Assembly: GCF_016741935.1 (NCBI RefSeq)
Contig: NZ_JAERRG010000022.1
Location: forward strand, 62,001 to 126,000
Direction: 5' to 3'
Source: Streptomyces endocoffeicus
Lineage (GTDB): Bacteria; Actinomycetota; Actinomycetes; Streptomycetales; Streptomycetaceae
DNA: 64,000 bases
The stretch's first letter is position 1. Each line of letters opens with the position of its first letter. A program made the translations under genes and the position numbers. Under the pieces are notes generated by a model. The model was not told where the DNA came from. It saw only the letters and a program-made list of their open reading frames with translations, and did no database searches. This document shows positions 53,442 to 62,185 of the stretch, in pieces.

Positions 53442-54719
53442 ATGTCGAATCTCCGCTCAAACATCGTCGCCTGGCTGGGCCGCAAGTACTTTTCGAGAAT
53501 TCAGAAGAACGGCTTCGACTTGTCCAAGATGTCGTTCCTCCCGGACGCCACACTGGCACCGATGAGGCGCGACGGCCTCGACCCCATCGCCGATCTGTCC
53601 CGAACCAGGGCAAAGGAACCCATCAGCAAGATATGGCTACCTTTCGGCATCAATGCCTGGCTTGTCACCGGATATGACGAGACCAAGGCGGTGCTCGGAA
53701 AGGCGAAGGGCTTCAGCTCCGATTTCACCAACCTCGCGGAACGGAACATCGGCGTCGCCCCGCAGCAGAATCCAGGAGGTCTCGGCTTCAGCGATCCACC
53801 GACGCATACGAGACTGCGACGCCTGCTGACGCCCGAATTCACCATGCGGCGGCTCAGCAGGCTCACTCCGCGCATCCACTCCATCGTGGAGGAGCGCCTC
53901 GACGAGATGGCCGCGGCCGAGGGCCCGGTGGATCTCGTACAGGCTTTCGCGCTTCCCATTCCCGCGCTGGTCATCTGCGAACTGCTCGGTGTGCCGTACG
54001 AGGACCGCGATGACTTCCAGCGCCACAGCACGGCGCGGTTCGACCTCTTCGACGGGGCGAACGCCTCCCTCGGCGCGATGTCGGACTCGCTCTCCTATCT
54101 GCACGGGATCGTGCGGAAGCAGCGTGAGACGCCCGGCGACGGGCTGCTCGGCATGCTGGTGAAGGAGCACGGCGACGAGCTCGACGACCATGAGCTGGCC
54201 GGGCTCGCCGACGGGGTACTGACCGGCGGTCTGGAGACGACCGCGAGCATGCTGGCGCTCGGCACGCTGGTGCTGCTCCAGGCCCCCGAGCACTTCGCCG
54301 CGATACGTGACCAGGACGATGTCGTGGACCCGTTCGTGGAGGAGCTGCTGCGCTATCTCACCGTGGTGCAGGTGGCCTTCCCGCGGTTCGCCCGCGAGGA
54401 CATGGAGATCGCGGGCACCCGGATATCCGCCGGTGATCTGGTGCTGTGCTCACTGAGCGGGGCCAACCGGGACGAGAAGCTGGGCCCGGACATGGAGCGG
54501 GTCGATCCGCACCGGCAGGCCCCCTCTCACCTGGCCTTCGGCTACGGCATCCACCGCTGCATCGGCGCCGAGCTGGCCAAGATGGAACTCCGGGCCGCCT
54601 ACCCCGCGCTCGTACGGCGGTTCCCGGAGATGCGGCTCGCGGTACCGGCGGAGAAGCTCTCGTTCCGGAAGCTCTCCATCGTCTACGGCGTGGAGGAGCT
54701 GCCAGTGCTGCTGAAGTAG
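53442..54719 (+). CDS. cytochrome P450
   Basis: 425 aa, normal for bacterial class I P450s that need ferredoxin partners. The I-helix is LTGGLETTASMLAL (about 263-276), the K-helix ExxR is EELLRYL (about 300), and the haem loop is HLAFGYGIHRCIGAELAKME with the axial Cys near 370. The usual N-terminal Pro-rich start is replaced by SNLRSNIVAWLGRKYFSRIQ, possibly amphipathic. No ferredoxin or biosynthetic genes are adjacent, so the substrate is unknown. The reading frame extends upstream to 52464, but only sequence from ATG 53442 has P450 similarity. Confidence 0.93.
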   Translation: MSNLRSNIVAWLGRKYFSRIQKNGFDLSKMSFLPDATLAPMRRDGLDPIADLSRTRAKEPISKIWLPFGINAWLVTGYDETKAVLGKAKGFSSDFTNLAERNIGVAPQQNPGGLGFSDPPTHTRLRRLLTPEFTMRRLSRLTPRIHSIVEERLDEMAAAEGPVDLVQAFALPIPALVICELLGVPYEDRDDFQRHSTARFDLFDGANASLGAMSDSLSYLHGIVRKQRETPGDGLLGMLVKEHGDELDDHELAGLADGVLTGGLETTASMLALGTLVLLQAPEHFAAIRDQDDVVDPFVEELLRYLTVVQVAFPRFAREDMEIAGTRISAGDLVLCSLSGANRDEKLGPDMERVDPHRQAPSHLAFGYGIHRCIGAELAKMELRAAYPALVRRFPEMRLAVPAEKLSFRKLSIVYGVEELPVLLK

Positions 54720-54829
54720 CCGAGCCCGGGGAGGGGACGGGGTGAACGGGAGGGGCAGGGGGCCGGAGGGGTGGGAGGGTATCGGGTACCGGGAGGGGTA
54801 TCGGGTACCGGCGGGTATCGGGAGGGTTT

Positions 54830-55204
54830 TCAGAAGCGCTCGACCAAGTGCTCGCGCTCACGCGGGGGCTCGTACGACGTCGGCCAGAAATCGGTGATGG
54901 TCTGGATCCGGCCGTCCGCCGAGGCGGTGAAGAAACTGATCGCCTGTGTCTCCTCCTCGTCCACGCTGAAACTCACCCAGGAGACCGCCTGATCGCCGTC
55001 GGTGATGACGCGCTCGACCTTCAGGCTCCACTCGCCCACGTGCTCCGCGTTGAAGCGGACCACGCCGTCCCGGCCGAGCACCCGCTCGCGGGTCTGCGGC
55101 AGCTCGTAGCGGACGTCGTCGGCGAGGGTGGCGCCGAACGCCCGCCAGTCCCTGGCCTGGGCCGTTGCCCAGTACGTCTCCACCGTCGCGCCTATGTCGG
55201 CCAT
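54830..55204 (-). CDS. SnoaL-like/NTF2-fold protein
   Basis: A 124-aa cone-shaped alpha+beta barrel of the SnoaL/NTF2 superfamily: VETYWATAQARDWRAFGATL plus ADDVRYELPQT at the N-terminus, WSLKVERVITDGDQAVSWVS in the sheet. Members include polyketide cyclases, isomerases and carriers; no catalytic assignment is possible here. ATG 55204 is preceded by GGGGAG. Confidence 0.8.
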   Translation of the reverse strand: MADIGATVETYWATAQARDWRAFGATLADDVRYELPQTRERVLGRDGVVRFNAEHVGEWSLKVERVITDGDQAVSWVSFSVDEEETQAISFFTASADGRIQTITDFWPTSYEPPREREHLVERF

Positions 55205-55311
55205 CAGCTCCCCCTCGGTATGCGGCCTGCCGTCCATCCCGTCGGGAACGTTATCCACAGGCGCGGGACGACGCCAGCGCGCATGTCGGGGTGCGGCGCA
55301 GAATGGTGGGC

Positions 55312-57186
55312 ATGACTGAGAGCACGGAGTCCATGCCGGACTGGGAAAAGCGCTTCCGGGCGCCGCGAGTGGGGCTGCCCGACTGGGCGGAAGACGCCCC
55401 GGACCACTCGCTGTTCGTCTCGAACGCCACGGGTACGTACGAGCTGTACGCATGGGACCGGGCCACCGGTGCCCAGCGGCAGGTCACGGACCGGCCGAAC
55501 GGGACGACCGACGGGGTGCTGTCGCCGGACGGCCGGTGGATCTGGTGGTTCTCGGACACCGACGGCGATGAGTTCGGGGTGTGGCTGCGCCAGCCGTTCA
55601 GCGGCGGCGAGGGTGACGAGGGTGACAAGCGCCCGGCCGACGAGCCCGCGACCCCGGGCCTGGAGCCCTCCTACCCCGCAGGGCTCGCGCTGGGCCGCGA
55701 CGGCACGGCGGTCGTCGGGCGGTCCACCGACGAGGACGGCTCGACCATCCATGTGATGCGGCCGGGCGGCGAGTCCGAGGAGATCTACCGGCACCGCGAG
55801 TCCGCCGGAGTGGGCGATCTCTCCCATGACGGGACGCTGATCGCGATCGAGCACACCGAGCACGGCGACGCGATGCACTCGGCGATCCGGGTCCTGCGGC
55901 CGGACGGGACGTCCGTCGCGGAGCTGGACGACACCAAGGGCGGCACCGAGGAGCTGGGCCTGTCCGTGATGGGCTTCGCGCCCGTCGAGGGGGACACCCG
56001 GCTGTTGGTCGGGCATCAGCGGCGCGGCCGGTGGGAGCCCATGGTGTGGGATCCGACGACCGGTGTGGAGACGGCACTGGCGATCGACCTGCCCGGTGAC
56101 GTCGGGGCCGACTGGTTCCCGGACGGATCGGCGCTGCTGGTCGAGCACAGCCATCAGGCCCGCAGCGAGCTCTGGCGGTACGACCTCGCCGCCGGTGAGC
56201 TGACCCGCCTGGAGACCCCGGCGGGCACGATCTCGGGCGCCACGGCGCGGCCGGACGGCACGGTGGAGTTCCTGTGGTCGTCGGCCGAGAAGCCGCCCCA
56301 GGTGCGGTCGACGAGCGGGCGGACGGTGCTGGACCCGCCCGGATTCACCGCCCCGGAGTCGGTGCCGGTCAGCGACGTCTGGGTGGACGGCCCCGGCGGG
56401 CGGGTGCACGCACTGGTGCAGAAGCCCGCGGGCGAGGGCCCCTTCCCCACGGTCTTCGACATCCACGGCGGGCCGACCTGGCACGACAGCGACGCCTTCG
56501 CGGCCGGCCCCGCGGCCTGGGTGGACCACGGCTTCGCCGTCGTGCGGGTCAACTACCGCGGCTCCACCGGCTATGGGCGGGCGTGGACGGACGCGCTCAA
56601 GCACCGGATCGGGCTGATCGAGCTGGAGGACATCGCGGCCGTGCGGGAGTGGGCGGTGGCCTCCGGGCTCGCCGACCCCGAGCGGCTGGTGCTGGCCGGC
56701 GGCTCCTGGGGCGGCTATCTCACGCTGCTGGGGCTCGGGACCCAGCCGGCTTCCTGGGCGCTGGGGCTCGCCGCGGTCCCGGTCGCGGACTATGTGACGG
56801 CCTACCACGACGAGATGGAGGCCCTGAAGGCGATGGACCGCACCCTGCTGGGCGGCACCCCGGAGGAGGTGCCGGAGCGGTTCGAGGCGTCATCCCCGCT
56901 GACCTATGTGGAGGAGGTGCGGGCGCCGGTCTACATCTCGGCCGGGGTGAACGACCCGCGCTGCCCCATACGGCAGATCGACAACTATGTGGAACGGCTC
57001 GAGCGGCGCGGCACCCCGCATGAGGTCTACCGCTATGACGCGGGGCACGGCTCGCTGGTCGTCGAGGAGCGGATCAAGCAGTTGCGCTTGGAGATCGAGT
57101 TCGCTCGGCGTCATCTGGGGTCGGGTCCGCACCCGGCGCCGTCGGAGCCGTCGGAGCCGTCGGAGCCGTCGGCTCGGCCGGTGTGA
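55312..57186 (+). CDS. S9-family prolyl oligopeptidase
   Basis: 624 aa, predicted cytoplasmic. An N-terminal beta-propeller (about 25-340) carries WD-like repeats such as GTYELYAWDRATGAQRQVTD. The C-terminal hydrolase has the nucleophile in LAGGSWGGYLTLLG (Ser about 465), Asp in NDPRCPIRQ (about 547) and His in DAGHGSLV (about 580). It probably trims peptides or amino-acid derivatives as an acylaminoacyl-peptidase. The C-terminal SEPSEPSEP is coded by a 9-bp repeat shared antisense with the SURF1 gene; the two genes overlap for 113 nt. Confidence 0.92.
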   Translation: MTESTESMPDWEKRFRAPRVGLPDWAEDAPDHSLFVSNATGTYELYAWDRATGAQRQVTDRPNGTTDGVLSPDGRWIWWFSDTDGDEFGVWLRQPFSGGEGDEGDKRPADEPATPGLEPSYPAGLALGRDGTAVVGRSTDEDGSTIHVMRPGGESEEIYRHRESAGVGDLSHDGTLIAIEHTEHGDAMHSAIRVLRPDGTSVAELDDTKGGTEELGLSVMGFAPVEGDTRLLVGHQRRGRWEPMVWDPTTGVETALAIDLPGDVGADWFPDGSALLVEHSHQARSELWRYDLAAGELTRLETPAGTISGATARPDGTVEFLWSSAEKPPQVRSTSGRTVLDPPGFTAPESVPVSDVWVDGPGGRVHALVQKPAGEGPFPTVFDIHGGPTWHDSDAFAAGPAAWVDHGFAVVRVNYRGSTGYGRAWTDALKHRIGLIELEDIAAVREWAVASGLADPERLVLAGGSWGGYLTLLGLGTQPASWALGLAAVPVADYVTAYHDEMEALKAMDRTLLGGTPEEVPERFEASSPLTYVEEVRAPVYISAGVNDPRCPIRQIDNYVERLERRGTPHEVYRYDAGHGSLVVEERIKQLRLEIEFARRHLGSGPHPAPSEPSEPSEPSARPV

Positions 57187-57994
57187 TGCCGAGGGCCAGA
57201 TCGCGGGCCGTCTCGGCCTCGCGGCGGAACAGCCGGAACCACATGAAGACCACGAAGCCCGCGAAGACGAACCACTCACCCGTGTAGCCCAGGTTCTGGA
57301 ACGCCTTGATGTCGAGCCCGGTGCCCTCCGCCGCCGTGGGGGGCACCGGCTTCAGGGCCCCGGGAGCCTCGGCGGAGGTGACCCAGGCGTCGTACACCTG
57401 GTACGGCACCAGATTGACCAGAGAGGCAGCGCTGATCATGCCCAGCTGACCGCGGGGGAGACCGCCGCTCGTGCTCACCCCGTCGCCGCCCTGGTGCTCG
57501 GACGCCTGCAGCGCACCGGTGACGGTCACCTCGCCGGAGGGGGGTGCGGGCACCTTGGCGGTGACCGCCGGATCGTCGGCGTCGCCGGGGAGCCAGCCGC
57601 GGACGACGGGCAGCGCCTTGGCGCCGCCCTCGCCCCTGCCCCCGCCCTTGGCCCCGTCCTTGCCCTCATCCACGCGCAGCAGAGTCAGCACATAGAAGCC
57701 GTCGCGGCCGTCCAGCCGCCGGTCGGGCACGAGGAGTTGATGTGCGGTGTCGTATCGTCCGGTGGCGGTGGCCCGCTCCCCGGAGGTCTTCGCGGTGACC
57801 GGCAGCAGATCGCCCAGCGGCCGGGCCGCGGCCTTCCGCGCGGCGGAGGCCTCGTCCTGCTGCTGGTTGTGCGTATTGACACGCGTCTCGAAGCGGCTGA
57901 GCTGCCAGCTGCCCATGAAGAGACAGACCGGGATCGCCAGCAGGGTGAACACGTTGATCACCCACCAGCGGGGCGTCAGCAGAAACCGATACAC
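57074..57994 (-). CDS. SURF1-family cytochrome oxidase assembly protein
   Basis: 306 aa. Two membrane helices flank an exterior domain: the N-terminal WVINVFTLLAIPVCLFMGSW followed by QLSRFETRV (the conserved GxWQxxR-like element) and the C-terminal WFVFAGFVVFMWFRLFRR. SURF1 helps insert haem a into cytochrome oxidase subunit I. The last 35 residues (TAPTAPTAPTAP) are a low-complexity tail produced by the 9-bp repeat overlapping the S9 peptidase gene. Confidence 0.9.
   Translation of the reverse strand: MYRFLLTPRWWVINVFTLLAIPVCLFMGSWQLSRFETRVNTHNQQQDEASAARKAAARPLGDLLPVTAKTSGERATATGRYDTAHQLLVPDRRLDGRDGFYVLTLLRVDEGKDGAKGGGRGEGGAKALPVVRGWLPGDADDPAVTAKVPAPPSGEVTVTGALQASEHQGGDGVSTSGGLPRGQLGMISAASLVNLVPYQVYDAWVTSAEAPGALKPVPPTAAEGTGLDIKAFQNLGYTGEWFVFAGFVVFMWFRLFRREAETARDLALGITPAEPTAPTAPTAPTAPGADPTPDDAERTRSPSATA
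57141..57167. repeat. 9-bp repeat coding on both strands
   Basis: Three perfect copies of GTCGGAGCC lie within the convergent overlap: they read SEP repeats in the S9 peptidase (plus) and TAP-type repeats in SURF1 (minus). Confidence 0.85.
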
Positions 57995-58187
57995 ACCCCC
58001 ACGGTACGGGCTTCGCGTCCCGGCCCCGGCGGCGGGGCCGCCCCACAGAGCCCCGTGCCGCGGCCCCAGGATGCCCGCAGGGCGCGCCCGGACCGTGGCG
58101 GGACCTCCCGGGCTCGAGGCCCCGGGAGGCCGCTGCTCCGCGGCTCCGGAGAGCCGTCGGCGGGCTTTGGAGGGAGGGCAGCGGGCT

Positions 58188-59477
58188 CTAGGACGCCAGC
58201 AGACCGGTGCGGTAGATCGTTCCGGCGCAGGCGCCGCCGATCGTCACGCTCGCCGAGGCCGGGTCGCCCGCCTCCGGCGTATGGCTGACCAGGACGCTCG
58301 CGTCCTGCGGCTCACCGCCACCGCCGCCACCGCCGCCACCCGGGGTGCCGCCCGGATCGCCCGTGCTGGGGTCGTCCTGCGGCCCGTCCTGGGCCGCGTC
58401 CGTGGACGGGTCGGGGGTCGGGGTGCCGGTGGTGGAGCAGCCGCTGGTGCCGCCGCCCGACGTCGGGATCCAGGCGAACTTCACCTCGTACGCCTGGCCG
58501 GGCTTGAGGATGAGCGTGCCCGGCTGGATGGAGGGGTCGGGCAGCCCCGCCGCCGCGTCCCCCGCCGTATGGTCCACGACCAGGATCCGCGAGGCGTCCG
58601 CACCGCCCTGGGCACTCGCGCCCACCGAACCGCTGCCCTCGACCGTGCAGGCCCGGTCCGAGATGTTCACGACGCGGAACGAGCCGTAGACCCGCCCCTC
58701 GGCGTCGGCCGCCGCGACCGATCCGGCGCCACCGCTGGTGAGCTGGGCGCGGCTGCAGGTGGGGGAGGTGGCGTTCAGCGTGTTGGTGGGGTCGGGGACC
58801 GTACCGCCGGAGCCGCCCTCCTCGCCCTTCGGCGGCTTGTCCTTCTCCTTGTCCTTGCCCTTGTCGCCCTTGTGCTCCTCGACCATGTCGGAGGGCCCGT
58901 CGGCGTCCTTGCCGCCACTGCCCTCGCCATGCCGGCCGCCGCTGGTCTCAGGGGTGCGGTGGCTGCTGGCGGCGTTGGCCGGGCGCTCGTTCGAGCTGTC
59001 GCTGGTGGTCGCGACGTGCACCAGCGCCGGTACGGCCGCACAGCCCAGCACCAGCGCCGCGGCGGCCCCGATCAGGGCCTGGCGCCGCCGCGCACGGCGG
59101 GCGGGCACGGCACGCCGCAGATGGTCGAGGGAGTCGGACGACGGCTCGAGCTCGTCGACGGCGCGGTGCAGCAGCCGCCGCAGCGCCTCCTCGTTCTCAC
59201 CGCTGGGCTCGTCGTCGTCCAGCTGAACGCGGAGCGGCGTCACCCGCCCCGGCCCGGCCCCGGCGGACTCACGGGCCTCCGGGGACTTCCCGGATCCGGC
59301 GGACTCCCCGTCAGCCGTGGACTCCGCGGCCTCCGCCGCCTCCGCGGGCTCCGTCGCCTCTACCGGCTCCATGGGCCCCGTGGTCTCCCTGGACTCCCCT
59401 GGCTCTCTGGATTCCGGCTCGTGGCCGTGCCGCCGGCCGGAATCCCCCGGGTCCGGCGTAGATGTGTCGTGGTTCAT
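58188..59477 (-). CDS. membrane protein co-transcribed with a SigE-family sigma factor
   Basis: 429 aa. The cytoplasmic N-terminus (about 1-130) is Pro/Glu-rich with a small helical part (EEALRRLLHRAVDELEPSSD then LDHLRRAVPARRARRR). One membrane helix (about 135-155, ALIGAAAALVLGCAAVPALV) follows, then a Lys/Asp/Gly-rich stalk and an exterior beta-rich domain (GSFRVVNISDRACTVEGSGS). The position directly after a sigma gene (ATGA overlap) suggests an anti-sigma or signalling partner, but no ZAS zinc motif (HxxxCxxC) is visible. A TPTPDPSTDAAQDGPQDDPS-type linker and a Gly run lie near the C-terminus. Confidence 0.7.
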   Translation of the reverse strand: MNHDTSTPDPGDSGRRHGHEPESREPGESRETTGPMEPVEATEPAEAAEAAESTADGESAGSGKSPEARESAGAGPGRVTPLRVQLDDDEPSGENEEALRRLLHRAVDELEPSSDSLDHLRRAVPARRARRRQALIGAAAALVLGCAAVPALVHVATTSDSSNERPANAASSHRTPETSGGRHGEGSGGKDADGPSDMVEEHKGDKGKDKEKDKPPKGEEGGSGGTVPDPTNTLNATSPTCSRAQLTSGGAGSVAAADAEGRVYGSFRVVNISDRACTVEGSGSVGASAQGGADASRILVVDHTAGDAAAGLPDPSIQPGTLILKPGQAYEVKFAWIPTSGGGTSGCSTTGTPTPDPSTDAAQDGPQDDPSTGDPGGTPGGGGGGGGGEPQDASVLVSHTPEAGDPASASVTIGGACAGTIYRTGLLAS

Positions 59478-59974
59478 GCCGGAGCCTCCATGGCGACGCG
59501 GAGCGCCGCGATGCCGCGCGAGCCGTACGCCTTGACCGAGCCGAGCGAGATACCCAGCGTCTCGGCCACCTGGGCCTCGGTCATATCGGCGAAGTAGCGC
59601 AGCACGAGAACCTCGCGCTGACGGCGCTGAAGTCCCCTCATCGCCTTGATCAGTTGATCGCGTTCCAGCTGTTCGTACGCCCCCTCCTCGGCACTGGCCA
59701 TATCGGGCATCGGCTTGGAGAGCAGCTTCAGCCCGAGGATGCGCCGGCGCAGCGCGGAGCGGGAGAGATTGACGACCGTCTGCCGCAGATAGGCGAGGGT
59801 CTTCTCGGGATCCCGGACTCTCTTGCGCGCCGAGTGCACACGGATGAACGCTTCCTGCACGACGTCCTCGCAGGACGCGGTGTCGTCGAGCAGGAGCGCG
59901 GCGAGACCGAGCAGCGACCGGTAATGGGCGCGGTAGGTCTCGGTGAGGTGATCGACTGTGGTGCCCGCTGCCAT
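59474..59974 (-). CDS. SigE-family ECF-like RNA polymerase sigma factor
   Basis: 166 aa. Region 2 is YRAHYRSLLGLAALLLDDTA followed by CEDVVQEAFIRVHSA (core binding and -10 recognition); region 4 is RRQREVLVLRYFADMTEAQV followed by AETLGISLGSVKAYGSRGIA (HTH for -35). This is the actinobacterial SigE-like (SigE-family, ECF41-unlike, about 170 aa) pattern. ATG 59974 gives the usual length; an upstream in-frame ATG at 60127 would add 51 unstructured residues. The stop overlaps the membrane-protein start by 4 nt. Confidence 0.88.
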   Translation of the reverse strand: MAAGTTVDHLTETYRAHYRSLLGLAALLLDDTASCEDVVQEAFIRVHSARKRVRDPEKTLAYLRQTVVNLSRSALRRRILGLKLLSKPMPDMASAEEGAYEQLERDQLIKAMRGLQRRQREVLVLRYFADMTEAQVAETLGISLGSVKAYGSRGIAALRVAMEAPA

Positions 59975-60454
59975 CGCGTCGTCAGTGTCCTCGCGCCCTG
60001 TTGTGATGTGCGCGGGGCGGGCCGTCGGCCATGGCGCGATCACCGGCATGCCACCTGGGGCACGCGGGGGGCGTACTGCCGCGCCGCCATGCCCTGGAAC
60101 CGTTGCGATGCCGAATACCTCTGCCACGCCTGTTGGACACGCCGCCCCCTGTCAGGGTTGTACGCGTGAGGCACCGCTTTTGACGATGCGTTCAATGCCC
60201 CCATGCGCACCAACTCTTCCCCAATGCCCCAGTTATCCCAGTGCCCACTGCGGGGCGGCTGGAAAGACGCTCCCCGCCCACTGCCGGTTGCGGCGGGCGG
60301 GGAGCGAATACGTCGATCACATCAACGGCCCAGCTCAGCTGGTCCAGGCCAGTGACACGAGCACAGGATATTCACAATCTGCCGGACGACGCACTGGTGA
60401 AACGTCACTTTAAGACGATCGCTCACGTTACGGCGCCCCGGCCCCCTCTTAACT
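59975..60454. other. long upstream region of the sigma gene
   Basis: About 480 nt up to the repeat array. If the longer sigma start (60127) is used the left 150 nt are coding. The rest shows no gene or strong hairpin to me and probably holds the sigma promoter. Confidence 0.45.
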
Positions 60455-60544
60455 CAGTGGCGGGCCCTGCCCCAGTAGCGGGTCTCAACCCAGTAGCGGG
60501 CCTGACCCACTGGCGGACCCTGGGTCACTGGCGGACCCTGGGTC
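60455..60544. repeat. 18-bp tandem repeat ending in the asd stop codon
   Basis: Five 18-bp units (60455, 60473, 60491, 60509, 60527). The last two are identical (ACTGGCGGACCCTGGGTC) and the others diverge progressively. On the minus strand TGA recurs with the unit, beginning with the real stop of asd at 60543-60545. Confidence 0.92.
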
Positions 60545-61667
60545 ACCGCGCGGCGGCCCCGCCCGCCAGCTCTGCCGCGACGACCTCCGCGATCTGCGCG
60601 GTGTTCAGCGCCGCGCCCTTGCGCAGGTTGTCGCCGCAGACGAACAGCTCCAGCGCCTTCGGATCGTCCAGCGACCGCCGCACCCGGCCGACCCAGGTGG
60701 GGTCGGTGCCCACGGCGTCGGCGGGAGTCGGGAACTCGCCCTCCGCCGGGTTGTCGCACAGCACCACACCGGGGGCGCCCGCCAGGATCTCGTGCGCCGC
60801 CTCGACCGTCACCTCGTTCTCGAACCGCGCGTGCACGGCCAGCGAATGCGTGGTGATCACGGGCACCCGTACACAGGTCGCGGTGACCCTCAGCTCCGGC
60901 AGCCCCAGGATCTTGCGGGACTCGTTCCGCACCTTGAGCTCCTCGGAGGACCAGCCGTCCTCCTTGAGCGAACCGGCGAACGGCACCACATTGAGCGCCA
61001 TCGGAGCCGGGAACGGCCCGGTGTCGCCCACCGCCCGCCGTACGTCCCCGGGGTGGGTGCCCAGCTCCGTACCGGCGACCAGCGCGATCTGCTCGCGCAG
61101 GGCGTCGATGCCGTCCTTGCCCGCACCGGAGACCGCCTGGTACGAGGAGACGATCATCTCGCTCAGCCCGAACTCGGCGTGCAGCGCGCCCATCGCGACG
61201 ATCATCGACAGGGTGGTGCAGTTGGGGTTGGCGATGATGCCGCGCGGGCGGACCCGGGCCGCGTGCGCGTTCACCTCCGGCACCACCAGGGGGACATCGG
61301 GGTCCATCCGGAAGGCTCCGGAGTTGTCGACGGCCACCGCGCCCTTGCTCGCCGCGATGGGCGCCCACTGTGCCGAGACCTCGTCGGGGACGTCGAACAT
61401 CGCGACGTCGACGCCCTCGAACGCCTCCTCGCTCAGCGCGACGACCTCGACCTGCTCACCCCGGACGGTCAGCTTCCGGCCGGCCGAGCGGGGCGAGGCG
61501 ATCAGCCGGATCTCGCCCCAGATGTCGGCGCGTTCGGAGAGGATCGAGAGCATGACGGTGCCGACCGCGCCGGTGGCCCCGACGACCGCGAGGGTGGGCT
61601 TGTCGCCACCGCCGACCGCGAGGGTGGTGGGCTTGTCGCCCCGGCCGACACCGCCATGGCCGGTCAT
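60543..61667 (-). CDS. asd: aspartate-semialdehyde dehydrogenase
   Basis: 374 aa. NADPH-dependent reduction of aspartyl phosphate to aspartate semialdehyde, the branch point to lysine/diaminopimelate, threonine and methionine. The Rossmann entry is LAVVGATGAVGTVMLSIL, the catalytic Cys is in GIIANPNCTTLSMIVAMGAL, and SSYQAVSGAGKDG carries the conserved Gln; the active-site His lies in TTHSLAVHARFE. The N-terminus has a short repeat (GDKPTTLAVGGGDKPTLAVV) from local duplication of 30 nt. ATG 61667 overlaps the ask stop (ATGA). Confidence 0.95.
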   Translation of the reverse strand: MTGHGGVGRGDKPTTLAVGGGDKPTLAVVGATGAVGTVMLSILSERADIWGEIRLIASPRSAGRKLTVRGEQVEVVALSEEAFEGVDVAMFDVPDEVSAQWAPIAASKGAVAVDNSGAFRMDPDVPLVVPEVNAHAARVRPRGIIANPNCTTLSMIVAMGALHAEFGLSEMIVSSYQAVSGAGKDGIDALREQIALVAGTELGTHPGDVRRAVGDTGPFPAPMALNVVPFAGSLKEDGWSSEELKVRNESRKILGLPELRVTATCVRVPVITTHSLAVHARFENEVTVEAAHEILAGAPGVVLCDNPAEGEFPTPADAVGTDPTWVGRVRRSLDDPKALELFVCGDNLRKGAALNTAQIAEVVAAELAGGAAAR

Positions 61668-62185
61668 CGTCCGGTCCCTCCGTAGACCACCGCTTCGTCG
61701 GTCTCGCTGTCCAGGCCGAAGGCGCTGTGCACGGCCACGACCGCGTCCTTCACATCGTCGGCGCGGGTGACGACCGAGATGCGGATCTCGGAGGTCGAGA
61801 TCAGCTCGATGTTGACCCCGGCGTTCGACAGCGCCTCGAAGAAGGTCGCGGTGACCCCCGGGTTGGTGCGCATACCGGCACCGATCAGGGAGATCTTGGC
61901 GATCTGGTCGTCGTAGCGCAGCGAGTCGAAGCCGATCAGCGACTTCGCCTTGGTCAGCGCCTCCATCGCCCGGTGGCCGTCCGTCTTCGGCAGCGTGAAG
62001 GAGATGTCGGTCAGTCCGGTCGACGCGGCGGAGACGTTCTGCACCACCATGTCGATGTTGATCTCGGCGTCGGAGATGGTGCGGAAGATGGCCGCGGCCT
62101 CACCCGGCTTGTCCGGCACCCCGACGACCGTGACCTTGGCCTCGGACGTGTCGTGCGCGACCCCGGAGATGATCGCCTGCTCCAT
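61664..62185 (-). CDS. aspartokinase beta subunit from internal start
   Basis: Same frame as ask, 173 aa comprising both ACT domains. GAGAAGGAGAAGAAGGC immediately before ATG 62185 is a strong ribosome-binding sequence within the linker-coding region. It matches the known alpha2-beta2 organisation; production here is inferred. Confidence 0.7.
   Translation of the reverse strand: MEQAIISGVAHDTSEAKVTVVGVPDKPGEAAAIFRTISDAEINIDMVVQNVSAASTGLTDISFTLPKTDGHRAMEALTKAKSLIGFDSLRYDDQIAKISLIGAGMRTNPGVTATFFEALSNAGVNIELISTSEIRISVVTRADDVKDAVVAVHSAFGLDSETDEAVVYGGTGR

Noticed and set aside
53442..55204. Secondary-metabolite cluster around the P450 and SnoaL-like genes
   Set aside because: No polyketide, peptide or terpene synthase, ferredoxin or transporter nearby; flanking genes are housekeeping.
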